Shown here: in pieces, positions 9,303 to 17,644 of the stretch
Layout: each line of letters starts with the position of its first letter
How positions within the stretch are numbered: position 1 is the first letter of the stretch
Assembly (NCBI RefSeq): GCF_003202035.1
Contig: NZ_QJKC01000004.1
Location: 124,001-188,000 of the forward strand
Source: Aquitalea magnusonii
GTDB taxonomy: Bacteria > Pseudomonadota > Gammaproteobacteria > Burkholderiales > Chromobacteriaceae
DNA length: 64,000 nt
Reading direction: 5' to 3'
Translations under genes and position numbers: made by a program
The notes under the pieces: generated by a model
The model's database searches: none
What the model was told of the DNA's origin: nothing
Seen by the model: only the letters and a program-made list of their open reading frames with translations

Positions 9303-11081
9303 TCAGACAATGGCACGAGCCAACTCCCGGTTGTGCCGGGTTTCCTCATCAGGCAGGAAAGGGAACATATCGTCCAGCGGCTTGGACTCCAGCTTGCCCT
9401 CCGCATTACGGAAAGTGGATGCTTTGGGAGAAATCCACTGCTCCGAAGACAGCATCACCTCGCATACCTCGGGCTGATCGGAAGCCAGTACTTTCCCCAA
9501 CACCTCGTCCAGCGAAGAGTGCTCAGCCACCTTGGAGTAGCCCAAACGATAAGCAGCGGCCAGCGCCTCGAAATCGGGATTGAAAACATTGGACTGCGGA
9601 TTAGCGCCCACATAGCGAGAATTAAACAAGTTGTCCTGTGTCGCCTTGATTGAGCCGTAACCGTCATTATTGAAGATGAACACCTTAATCGGCAGCTTGT
9701 TAGCACCGATAGTGAGCAACTCCTGACTATTCAGCATTACACCGCCGTCACCAGCAATGCACAACACCCGCTGCCCCGTGCCATAGTGCGCGCCAACGGC
9801 TGTCGGCAAATCCCAGCCCATCGATCCCCAATTACCGTTCAGTGCGGCGCGTTGACCGGCCTTGATCTTGTAACCTTGATAGAAGCTGACGCAATCAAGA
9901 CCATTGCCAGTGACGATGATATCGTTCTGAGCCGACAAACGGGACAGGGCTTCCATGAATACGTAAGAGTTGATAAAGCCGCAATCTGCTCGCTGTGCGT
10001 CCGTCACCAGAGGATACTTGTCCTCCCAATAACGACACAGTTCCAGCCATTTCGCGTTATGGGCCTCATAGCCAGCCAGCTTTTCTTGCAGTGCTGGCAC
10101 GAAGCCGCGCAAATCCGCCAGTAATGGCATATCCGCTTTCAAGGGATGGGCTTGTAGCTGGCCCGGATCAATATCAACAAAAATTTTCTTGGCACCCACT
10201 GCAAACTTGGAAGTTTCAAAGCCAGTCTTTGCCACGCAGAAACCCACCCCCAACCCCAAAATCAGGTCCGCGTTCTGCATGATCAGGTTGGCATGCCGTT
10301 GCCCGGCCGTGCCAAAAGTGCCAAAGGCGCAGGTGTTGTCCGATTCCAGCAAATCCTTGCCGGTGTAGGGCGTCAGCACTGGAATCTGCAGTCGCTCAAC
10401 GAGCCCTCTCACTGCCTCGTACATACCAGAGAGGCGCACGCCGTTGCCCAGGATCAACACGGGTCTTGCCGCACTTTCCAATGACTTCACCACCTCATCC
10501 AGCTGCGTCCGCCAAGCGTCATCGCCCGGAGCCTCAGGTTGCCAATGGGGTAGCGTATCCAGATCAACCTCGGCGGACTGCATGTCCAGCGGCAGCTCGA
10601 TCCACACCGGACCGGGGCGGCCATTCTTGGCGATGTGGTAGGCCTTTTCCAGTTCGTACTGGATCATGGACGGATCACGCAGGGAAACGGCATATTTCGT
10701 CACTGGCTTCACCATTTCCAGTACGTTGCCTTCTTGCGGTCCCACTTGCCTTACCTTGTCATAGTCCGCCACCAGATTGGAACGTACCTGGCCAGATACC
10801 ACCAGCATCGGTACGGAGTCATACCAGGCGCCCACGACCCCGGACAAGGCATTGACCGCGCCGGGCCCGAAAGTAGCGAAACAAACACCGAAGCCGGACA
10901 TGCGGGCATAACCATCGGCGGCAATGGCACAAGCTTGTTCGTGATAGTTGCACACGTAATCCACTTTTTCGCTTTTCCCCAGCGCATCCAGCAGATACAT
11001 GATGCCCCCGCCCGACAGCAGGAATACATGTCGGGTACCGATTTTCTCCAGAAAGCGGATCACTACATCAGATACATTCAT
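9303..11081 (-). CDS. Thiamine-diphosphate-dependent enzyme, acetolactate-synthase family
   Basis: Three-domain TPP enzyme of 592 residues. The catalytic glutamate lies in NYHEQ (Glu48), and the Mg/TPP motif runs from GDGG at 444-447 to NN at 471-472. The family transfers a two-carbon unit from pyruvate to a keto acceptor, or does related carboligations. It is the last gene of a 16-gene glycan operon, so a sugar role is more likely than branched-chain amino-acid synthesis; no ilvN small subunit or ilvC is nearby. YerE, which adds the acetyl branch to CDP-3,6-dideoxy-4-ketoglucose in yersiniose synthesis, is a known family precedent and rfbFGH lie in the same operon. The actual substrate is not shown. 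Confidence 0.8.
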   Translation of the reverse strand: MNVSDVVIRFLEKIGTRHVFLLSGGGIMYLLDALGKSEKVDYVCNYHEQACAIAADGYARMSGFGVCFATFGPGAVNALSGVVGAWYDSVPMLVVSGQVRSNLVADYDKVRQVGPQEGNVLEMVKPVTKYAVSLRDPSMIQYELEKAYHIAKNGRPGPVWIELPLDMQSAEVDLDTLPHWQPEAPGDDAWRTQLDEVVKSLESAARPVLILGNGVRLSGMYEAVRGLVERLQIPVLTPYTGKDLLESDNTCAFGTFGTAGQRHANLIMQNADLILGLGVGFCVAKTGFETSKFAVGAKKIFVDIDPGQLQAHPLKADMPLLADLRGFVPALQEKLAGYEAHNAKWLELCRYWEDKYPLVTDAQRADCGFINSYVFMEALSRLSAQNDIIVTGNGLDCVSFYQGYKIKAGQRAALNGNWGSMGWDLPTAVGAHYGTGQRVLCIAGDGGVMLNSQELLTIGANKLPIKVFIFNNDGYGSIKATQDNLFNSRYVGANPQSNVFNPDFEALAAAYRLGYSKVAEHSSLDEVLGKVLASDQPEVCEVMLSSEQWISPKASTFRNAEGKLESKPLDDMFPFLPDEETRHNRELARAIV

Positions 11082-11117
11082 GATGAACTCTTCAAATGAT
11101 TTGGCTTTACAAGCCGG

Positions 11118-11732
11118 TCAGGCGCGCAGTAAGCAACCGCCATCCGCGACATCGGCGTCCACTACCGCATTCGCGGCGATGAGCACATTGCTGCCGACAC
11201 GGACCCCCGGCAACAGCACGGCGCCGGCCCCGATAAACGTGCGCTCACCCACCTGCACGCCGCCGCACATCGTGACAGATGGCGCGATGAAACAGTGTTG
11301 GCCGATAACGCAATCATGATCGATTCTGGCCCCGGTATTGACGACCACGCCGGCGCCGATCACCGCCGAGGCCTGCACGACAGCCCCCGCCATGATTTGC
11401 GATCCTTCATGCGCCTGCGCATGAACCGAAACGATGGCGCTGGCATGCCGCACATTGATAAAGCGGTATCCCTTGTCGCGCCAGATTGCGAACAGTTTGG
11501 CGTTGACTCGGCTCTTGGGTGTGGCGCCAACGCCGTTTGCCAACCAGACGGAGTCCGGCGCAAAGGATTGCAATACATCGTCGCCGCCAATCACCTCAAT
11601 GCCCAGCACTTTGTCGCCGGGTTGCGCGACGGGATCGACAACGCCGGACGGCGTCAGGCCCTGACTTTGCAAAGCGTCGATAATTACCTTTGCGTGACCG
11701 CCCGCGCCCAGTACATAAATGGGTTTACTCAT
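11118..11732 (-). CDS. NeuD/PglD-type sugar O/N-acetyltransferase
   Basis: Predicted cytosolic acetyl-CoA-dependent acyltransferase of 204 residues. The N-terminal Rossmann-like part begins MSKPIYVLGAGGHAK; the C-terminal half is a left-handed beta helix of hexapeptide repeats with the conserved catalytic histidine in IDHDC (His139). PglD-like members N-acetylate the 4-amino group of UDP-amino sugars; NeuD members O-acetylate sialic acid. Next to a LegC-type aminotransferase, N-acetylation of the new amino group is the best guess. The ATG at 11732 is chosen; an earlier start would run into neuC. Confidence 0.82.
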   Translation of the reverse strand: MSKPIYVLGAGGHAKVIIDALQSQGLTPSGVVDPVAQPGDKVLGIEVIGGDDVLQSFAPDSVWLANGVGATPKSRVNAKLFAIWRDKGYRFINVRHASAIVSVHAQAHEGSQIMAGAVVQASAVIGAGVVVNTGARIDHDCVIGQHCFIAPSVTMCGGVQVGERTFIGAGAVLLPGVRVGSNVLIAANAVVDADVADGGCLLRA

Positions 11733-11748
11733 GATTCGCTCTTCGCGC

Positions 11749-12936
11749 TCAGTTGCCTGAAGGCATGTAGTCATAGAATTTCTTGGCGAGAACGCCATCA
11801 AGCCCAACCGTCTTCAGTTTTTGCGCAATCCTGACGGCGGCGTCGCCCTTGCCGTAGAGCGAAACATCCTGCGGCAGTCCCGCCATAAACGACTCGGACA
11901 GGGCAAGATCAATGGCGCGTCGGATATCGCCGGCATTCTCGAGACAATCGATAACGGACAAGGCTTTCAATCGGCCCCTTTGACGGTCGCCGATATTGAC
12001 CGTTGGCACCCGTACGGCCGGCGCTTCAATCAGCCCGCTGGAGGAGTTGCCGATCACCACGTCGGCACACTGCATCAGACTGAGATATCGCCGCTGCCCC
12101 AGCGAGTTGAAAAAGCGCACCCGCTGCGGGTAACGCGCCGCATAGGCCTGAATCCGGGAGCTTATGGCCGCATTGCCGGCATCAGCATTGACTCCGGTGA
12201 AAATCACCGCAGCGTCCGGATAAGCTTCGAGCGCCGACATTAGTTCGTCAGCTGCAGCGCCCGGCTCCATATCGCCCAGCGTGGCGGGATGGTACGTGAC
12301 GAGAAATACCGGCTTCTCCGCCAGGGCCACGCCAAGATCCTGCTCCAGCTCGGCAAGAGACATCATCGGCGTCCGCTGCAAGTGGTCCAGTCCCGGCGCG
12401 CCGTAATTGAATACCATCGCCGGATTTTCACCCATCTGCAGAATGCGCTGCCGGTAGGCCTCTGCGGCGGCAAAGTGCACATGCGACATTTTGGTAACCG
12501 CGTGGCGAATGGACTCGTCCATCGCACCCTCACTGGTTTCACCGCCATGAATGTGCGCTACAGGTACACGCATGAACAAAGCGGCCTGCGCGGCTGCCAG
12601 CTCCTCATAACGGTCCCCCAACAGCACGACCAGATCCGGAGACAAGCGCTCATAGGCTTCGGCAAACCCCATCGTGGCCAAAGCGGTGGACTTGCTGACG
12701 CCAACGCCCGAATCACCCGCCATCTGCATTTCGATGCGTGCATCGACAGGGAAACCATCCCGCACAACCACCTGCTCTGTCCGGCCCCACTGCTCGCACA
12801 GGTGCGCCCCGGTAACAATCACCTGCAACTGTAATGCGGCATCTGCCTGTACCGCCTTCATTACCCAGTACAAATGGCCGTAATCGGCGCGGGTGGCCGT
12901 GACAAAGCAAATCCTGCGAGGGGCTTGATCGCTCAC
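11749..12936 (-). CDS. neuC: Hydrolysing UDP-N-acetylglucosamine-type 2-epimerase (NeuC/LegG family)
   Basis: Removes UDP and inverts C2 of a UDP-HexNAc-type sugar, giving the free aldose that a NeuB-type enzyme condenses with PEP. The 395 residues include TATRADYGHL near the start, VLLGDRYEE, HIHGGETSEGAMDE and the UDP-binding DVVIGNSSSGLIEAP. It starts with GTG at 12936, overlapping the stop of the aminotransferase gene by GTGA. In this context the substrate may be a 2,4-diacetamido sugar, as for LegG, rather than UDP-GlcNAc. Confidence 0.9.
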   Translation of the reverse strand: MSDQAPRRICFVTATRADYGHLYWVMKAVQADAALQLQVIVTGAHLCEQWGRTEQVVVRDGFPVDARIEMQMAGDSGVGVSKSTALATMGFAEAYERLSPDLVVLLGDRYEELAAAQAALFMRVPVAHIHGGETSEGAMDESIRHAVTKMSHVHFAAAEAYRQRILQMGENPAMVFNYGAPGLDHLQRTPMMSLAELEQDLGVALAEKPVFLVTYHPATLGDMEPGAAADELMSALEAYPDAAVIFTGVNADAGNAAISSRIQAYAARYPQRVRFFNSLGQRRYLSLMQCADVVIGNSSSGLIEAPAVRVPTVNIGDRQRGRLKALSVIDCLENAGDIRRAIDLALSESFMAGLPQDVSLYGKGDAAVRIAQKLKTVGLDGVLAKKFYDYMPSGN

Positions 12937-14075
12937 AACCCCACCTCCGCCATCACGATGGCGGCCACTTGCTCCAGTTCAGCATCACTGATGCCAGTGG
13001 AGCACGGCAAGGTTACGATCCGCTGCCAGATGCTCTCGCTGACTGACAAGTCGCCACGCGGACAAGCGGCAAAGGGAGCCTGAAAATGCAGCGGCTTCCA
13101 GAACGGACGCGCGTCGATGCCCTTCTCGCGCAAGCGGGCTCGCAGCGCTGCCGAATCGCCCTCCTTAAGCACAAATCCGGCGAACCAGCAGGCGCTTTCG
13201 GCGAAGTCCGGCATGGGAAATGGCAAAACGCCTGGCAGCGCGGCAAAACGCTTGTCGTAAAAAGCGCTGATCTCGCGCTTGCGTGCAACAAAGCGAGGCA
13301 ACAACTCCATTTGGGCGCAACCGACGGCAGCCTGGATGTTAGTCATCCGGTAGTTGAAGCCGACCATGTCGTGATCGTAATCAGCACCGACGCGGGCAGT
13401 CGTAGTCAGATGACGCACTCGCTTGACAAGAGCCTCGTCATTGCCGGAGACTGCGCCGCCGCCGCCAGCAGTGACGGTCTTGTTGCCATTGAATGAGAAC
13501 ATGGTGAGATCTGCGCCCAGCTCGCCAAGGCTGCGGCCCTTGTAGCGCGCGCCCAACGCAGCCGCCCCATCGGCAACTACCGGCAAGCGGAACTCACGCG
13601 CGAGGGCAACGATGGGATCCATATCGGCCGGCATGCCCAGCGTGTATACCGGCACAATCGCCGCGACACGCTTGCCCGTTGCCTTATGAAGCAGTGCTCC
13701 GTGCTCATTGCGCGCGGTTTCTTCGCGCAAGGCTTTCTCCAGCTGGCGCGGATCCAGCGTCCAGCTTTCGCTATCAATATCCAGCATCCACGGCAGAGCG
13801 TGCGCGTGAGCAACCGCGTTTGCCGTGGCGATAAAACTGAGCCCTGGGATGATCACGAGGTCACCTGGCTCGACGCCCACCGCGATCAACGCGGCATGAA
13901 GCCCTGTGGTGCCGGCGGAAGTGGCAACGGTATATGCGTAGCCCGCAGCCTCTCCCACCATCTGTTCAAACCGGTTGACGAAGGGCCCCACTGTCGAAAC
14001 AAACGTGGAGTCGATGCACTCGTTGAGATAGGCCCGCTCGTTGCCGGCCAGGTTCGGAATGGCCAAGGGGATCAT
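12933..14075 (-). CDS. LegC-family PLP aminotransferase
   Basis: DegT/DnrJ/EryC1/StrS-type enzyme predicted to convert a 4-keto nucleotide sugar to the 4-amino sugar using glutamate. The 380 residues start MIPLAIPNLAGNE, have the PLP-phosphate contact ATSAGTTGLH, VVADGAAALGA, and the Schiff-base lysine in SFNGNKTVTAGGGG (Lys199). LegC members act in legionaminic acid synthesis. It overlaps both neighbours by four bases: the ATG at 14075 lies in the stop of the SDR gene, and its stop lies in the GTG of neuC. Confidence 0.88.
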   Translation of the reverse strand: MIPLAIPNLAGNERAYLNECIDSTFVSTVGPFVNRFEQMVGEAAGYAYTVATSAGTTGLHAALIAVGVEPGDLVIIPGLSFIATANAVAHAHALPWMLDIDSESWTLDPRQLEKALREETARNEHGALLHKATGKRVAAIVPVYTLGMPADMDPIVALAREFRLPVVADGAAALGARYKGRSLGELGADLTMFSFNGNKTVTAGGGGAVSGNDEALVKRVRHLTTTARVGADYDHDMVGFNYRMTNIQAAVGCAQMELLPRFVARKREISAFYDKRFAALPGVLPFPMPDFAESACWFAGFVLKEGDSAALRARLREKGIDARPFWKPLHFQAPFAACPRGDLSVSESIWQRIVTLPCSTGISDAELEQVAAIVMAEVGL

Positions 14076-15058
14076 TTTGCGCTCACCCCGCCCTGGAAGA
14101 CATTGGCAAGATACCAGTCAAAGGTCTGGCGCACGCCTTCTTGCAAGGACACCTCCCCGCTGACGCCGGTCAGGTCTTGCAACAGACCGGTCTTGGGGCA
14201 GCGGCGCGACGGGGAGCCCGGTGTCGCAGGTTGCGGCACAAGATTGAGCTTGCGATCTACAGTGGTTACCACTACTTCGGCCAACTCGCCGATGGAAATT
14301 TCCGGCGATTCATTACCGATGTTGACAGTCTTTCCCAGAGCGCTTTCGGATTCGGTCAGCGCACGAATCATGCGCACCGCATCGCTGACGTAGCAGAAGG
14401 TACGACGATGGTCCACGCTGAATACATCCAGCGTATCGCCATCTTTCGCCTTCCACGCCTTGAACAACAACTCCGGAATCACATGGGACATTCCCATGCG
14501 CGGGCCATAGACATTATGCAAGCGGACATTGGTAACCGGCAGGCCGCTCATATTGCACATGGCTTCGCCGTACAGTTTGGAGAGCATGTAGCTAGTGCGA
14601 GGCTGGTCCAGTCCGGTCAGGGCAATCGGGGTGGTCTCAGGGGTCGGAATCGGCATGTCCATATGGATCAGACTGCCAGCGTAGACTTCAGAAGTGGAGC
14701 TGAACAGCAAACGCTGCAGCTTCTCTTGGCGGCGACACAGACGGATAACGTTGTCAGTCATCTTGGTATTGTCGGCCAGTACTTCGTAAGGTCGCTGCAA
14801 TACATGGGTCACGCCGATAATGGCCGCCAGATGGTACACATGCGTGAAGTCGGTCGGCAAATCCTGCAGGGTGGATTCATCCAGCAAATCCGCTTTCAGC
14901 ACCTTTACGCCCAACTCATTGATGCAAGACTCGATGAACGGGTCCTGCACACCCCGCTTGAAGTTGTCCAGCAAGGTTACATCATGCCCCTCGGAAGCCA
15001 GGGAACGGGCCAGATGGCCGCCAACAAAACCTACACCGCCAGTAATGAGTACTTTCAC
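14072..15058 (-). CDS. Extended SDR resembling UDP-hexuronate decarboxylases (ArnA/UXS-like)
   Basis: NAD-dependent sugar-nucleotide enzyme of 328 residues with GGVGFVGG at 7-14 and the catalytic YMLSK at 157-161. The central motif reads STSEVYA (121-127), the Ser/Thr-Ser-Glu form typical of UDP-xylose synthase and the ArnA decarboxylase, rather than the STDEVYG form of 4,6-dehydratases. RRTFCYVSD around 218-226 parallels the ArnA region with its catalytic arginine. It follows a nucleotide-sugar 6-dehydrogenase that could supply its substrate. A C4 epimerase or LegB-like dehydratase role remains possible. It starts with GTG at 15058 behind AGGAG. Confidence 0.72.
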   Translation of the reverse strand: MKVLITGGVGFVGGHLARSLASEGHDVTLLDNFKRGVQDPFIESCINELGVKVLKADLLDESTLQDLPTDFTHVYHLAAIIGVTHVLQRPYEVLADNTKMTDNVIRLCRRQEKLQRLLFSSTSEVYAGSLIHMDMPIPTPETTPIALTGLDQPRTSYMLSKLYGEAMCNMSGLPVTNVRLHNVYGPRMGMSHVIPELLFKAWKAKDGDTLDVFSVDHRRTFCYVSDAVRMIRALTESESALGKTVNIGNESPEISIGELAEVVVTTVDRKLNLVPQPATPGSPSRRCPKTGLLQDLTGVSGEVSLQEGVRQTFDWYLANVFQGGVSAK

Positions 15059-15101
15059 GTCAGCTCCTGAATAATTTCAAAATTTGATAAGGCAATCCGG
15101 C

Positions 15102-16490
15102 TCAAGAGCCGCGACCGACAGATTCGACCCGGCAACCCGCTTGCACAAAGGCTTCGCGCTGAGCGGCGCTGAGGCAATCATTGCTGTCCAGAATATAAGG
15201 CGTGCGCCCGTCCAGCCATGCAACCGGATCCAGTTTCTTGTATTCCTTGTGCGGCACGGCAAACACCACCGCATCCACATCAGGGCACGATGGCAAGGCA
15301 TCATCCACCGGAATCTGCAGGTCATCCCAATAGTTCAACAATGGATCGGCGCACATGACCACCGCGCCCTCCCCAACCGCAATCTCATAGAATGTCTGGG
15401 AGGGAGAATAACGGGTGTCCGCCACATCCTGACGATAAGACACGCCCGCCAGCAGCACTCTCGCGCCATTCAGTCCGCCAAGATGCGTCCGCAGCTTGTC
15501 TACAGGGTGAAGCGGCATGGCCTGGTTGATCCGCACGGCCATCCGCGACAAGGGGAACTCGATGCCGTCCAGACCCAATATGTCCTTCGCAGCCAGATCG
15601 GCGAACAAGGGATCTTTGGTCAGGCAGTAGCCCCCCACGCCGAAACCCGGCTGGCGGATATTGCTGTGTGTGGGCCGCTTGCGGATGGCGCCCACGACTT
15701 CGAACATGTCGACGCCGGCTTTTTCGGCAAACTTGCCCCACTCGTCCATGAAAGCGATGGTCAGTGCGCGATAGCTGTTTTCCAGAACTTTGGAAGTTTC
15801 CGAAGCCGTTGTATTGGAAAGGCGGGTAAGCGGGTACTCCGCCACGTTGACCACCGTGGACATGAAGGCTTCGCAGGCATCCGCGGCAGCCGGCGTATCG
15901 CCGGCGAATACACGCCAGTAATCCGTGATGGAGGCAAGATATTGGTCTCCAGGCATCACCCGCTCATAAGCGTGCGCCAGTAAAAACGCATCCTCCGGCA
16001 AACCTCGCTCAAGCGCGCATTGCGCCAGCGCAGGCTTGACGATGTTGCGGCAGGTGCCCGGCGGCACAGTCGTTTCCACAATCACGAGGCATCCTTGCGG
16101 AATGTTTCGGCCAAGCGTCTTGATGGCCTCAAGGAAAGGCCCGGTTTTGAGATGGCCGTCCCCGCTAAGATCGCCAATATCGAAATGCACATCCACTACA
16201 ACCACGTCTGCTGTTCGCAACGGTTCGATATCGGACGTAGCGTTCAGGTTACCGGTTGCATGCGAATCGGCGGTCAGACGTATCAGGTCATTATCCGTGG
16301 TGCCGAAGGGAAAGACACCTTCATTCAGCTTGCGTATGCGCTCCCTGCCCACCGGGCTGTCCAGATCCAGTCCCACAACCTGATATAAAGGCTTTCCCTG
16401 CTGGCGTTTGCCAGCCTGGGCGCAAGCAACAGCCATGGCCGCACCGACAAAACCAAGACCCTGAATACAAACTTGTTTCTGCATAATCAT
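15102..16490 (-). CDS. Nucleotide-sugar 6-dehydrogenase (UDP-Glc/GDP-Man dehydrogenase family)
   Basis: Predicted cytosolic NAD enzyme that oxidises C6 of a UDP-hexose or UDP-HexNAc to the uronate in two steps. The 462 residues have GLGFVG (11-16) in the N-terminal Rossmann domain and the catalytic cysteine in GVGGYCLTKDP (Cys289), then a C-terminal UDP-binding domain. The loop spelling is closer to WbpO/TviB-type HexNAc enzymes than to UDP-glucose dehydrogenase, but substrate choice is inference. ATG codons at 16490 and 16484 are both possible. It lies between neuB and the decarboxylase-like SDR. Confidence 0.85.
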   Translation of the reverse strand: MIMQKQVCIQGLGFVGAAMAVACAQAGKRQQGKPLYQVVGLDLDSPVGRERIRKLNEGVFPFGTTDNDLIRLTADSHATGNLNATSDIEPLRTADVVVVDVHFDIGDLSGDGHLKTGPFLEAIKTLGRNIPQGCLVIVETTVPPGTCRNIVKPALAQCALERGLPEDAFLLAHAYERVMPGDQYLASITDYWRVFAGDTPAAADACEAFMSTVVNVAEYPLTRLSNTTASETSKVLENSYRALTIAFMDEWGKFAEKAGVDMFEVVGAIRKRPTHSNIRQPGFGVGGYCLTKDPLFADLAAKDILGLDGIEFPLSRMAVRINQAMPLHPVDKLRTHLGGLNGARVLLAGVSYRQDVADTRYSPSQTFYEIAVGEGAVVMCADPLLNYWDDLQIPVDDALPSCPDVDAVVFAVPHKEYKKLDPVAWLDGRTPYILDSNDCLSAAQREAFVQAGCRVESVGRGS

Positions 16491-16526
16491 TCAATCCAGT
16501 CAAAATCGCATTGCGCCAACATCACA

Positions 16527-17609
16527 CTACAGATGGTCGCCAACATTCAAATCCAGCTTGGCTGTGCTGCCCACAAGATCCCACAAGTGCTCCGCACCAA
16601 GGCCATCGCCAGTCCGTGCGGTAGCCAGATCGTCGCGCTCCAGTCGATGCCCCGCCTTGATTGGGCGAGCGGCAACCACCTGCTTTCTGACGGCCGCCCG
16701 CGTATCCCACTCACTATCATTGGGGGCCTTCGTTGCACTTCCCATTGCCACTTCCAGCTGGCGAATAGCACCAACCATCTGGGCCAGTTCAGCAGGTTCG
16801 AGGGATGCGGCGTGATCAGGCCCTGGCAATGTGCGATCCAGCGTGAAGTGCTTTTCAATCACCACTGCGCCAAGCGCTACTGCGGCAGTCGGGATCAGGG
16901 TGCCTTCCGTATGATCGGAATAACCAATGCGCAGTCCGAAAGCCTTGCCCAGCGTTTGCATGGAGCGAAGGTTCACTTCATGCATCGGAGTCGGATACTG
17001 CGAAGTGCAATGGAGCAAGACAACTTGTTCTGCAAGCGCTGCTCTCGCTGCTTGCGAAGACCAAGTGCGCCAAACCTCACCCAAAGAGGCGGGCTCGCTT
17101 TCGTGAGTAATGGCATGGCAAATGGTTGCAAGCGCAGCCTCCACCTCGGAAAGCGTAGCCATTCCAGTAGATACCACTAACGGTTTGCCAGTATGAGCAA
17201 ATTTCCACAGCAACGGAAGGTTAGTCAGCTCCCCGGAAGGTACTTTGAAAAACGGCATATCCATTTCACAAAGGAAGTCCAAACTACCTTCGTCAAAAGC
17301 CGTGGAAAGAAACTGGATGCCGCGTTTGACACAATAGGCCTTCAGTTCATGATGGATGTCATGCGAAAGCTCCAGTTGCTTTAGCATTTCATACTGACTG
17401 CTCCCGGCACCAGTCTGCTTCGCTTGATATGCCGCTTTCGGTGCCGACCGCGAAACCAGCTTTTCTGTCTTGAATGTCTGGAACTTGACCGCATCGGCCC
17501 CGGCGGATACTGCTGCATCGACTAGGCGAAAAGCCATTTCGCGGTCGCCGTTATGATTGACGCCCGCCTCGGCGATGATGAAAACACTGTTTTGACTGCC
17601 AAATGCCAT
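16527..17609 (-). CDS. neuB: N-acetylneuraminate/legionaminate-type synthase
   Basis: Condenses PEP with a free N-acetylated aldose to give a 2-ulosonic acid, with a divalent metal. The start at 17609 gives 360 residues, supported by a GAGGTGG ribosome binding site; longer starts would reach into the acyltransferase gene. Motifs: FIIAEAGVNHNGD at the N-terminus, VKFQTFKTE, VPSGELTN, LLHCTSQYPTP, GYSDHTEG and IEKHFTLDR, then a C-terminal antifreeze-like SAF domain. An insertion of roughly 25 residues before LLHCTSQ is longer than in the shortest family members. The acceptor (ManNAc, legionaminate precursor or other) cannot be fixed from sequence. Confidence 0.93.
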   Translation of the reverse strand: MAFGSQNSVFIIAEAGVNHNGDREMAFRLVDAAVSAGADAVKFQTFKTEKLVSRSAPKAAYQAKQTGAGSSQYEMLKQLELSHDIHHELKAYCVKRGIQFLSTAFDEGSLDFLCEMDMPFFKVPSGELTNLPLLWKFAHTGKPLVVSTGMATLSEVEAALATICHAITHESEPASLGEVWRTWSSQAARAALAEQVVLLHCTSQYPTPMHEVNLRSMQTLGKAFGLRIGYSDHTEGTLIPTAAVALGAVVIEKHFTLDRTLPGPDHAASLEPAELAQMVGAIRQLEVAMGSATKAPNDSEWDTRAAVRKQVVAARPIKAGHRLERDDLATARTGDGLGAEHLWDLVGSTAKLDLNVGDHL

Positions 17610-17644
17610 AGCCACCTCGAATGACATGTCTAAAGGGGAGGAGA

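Noticed and set aside
9303-11081. Acetolactate synthase for valine/isoleucine
   Set aside because: No small subunit or other ilv gene is adjacent, and the gene is the last of a glycan operon.
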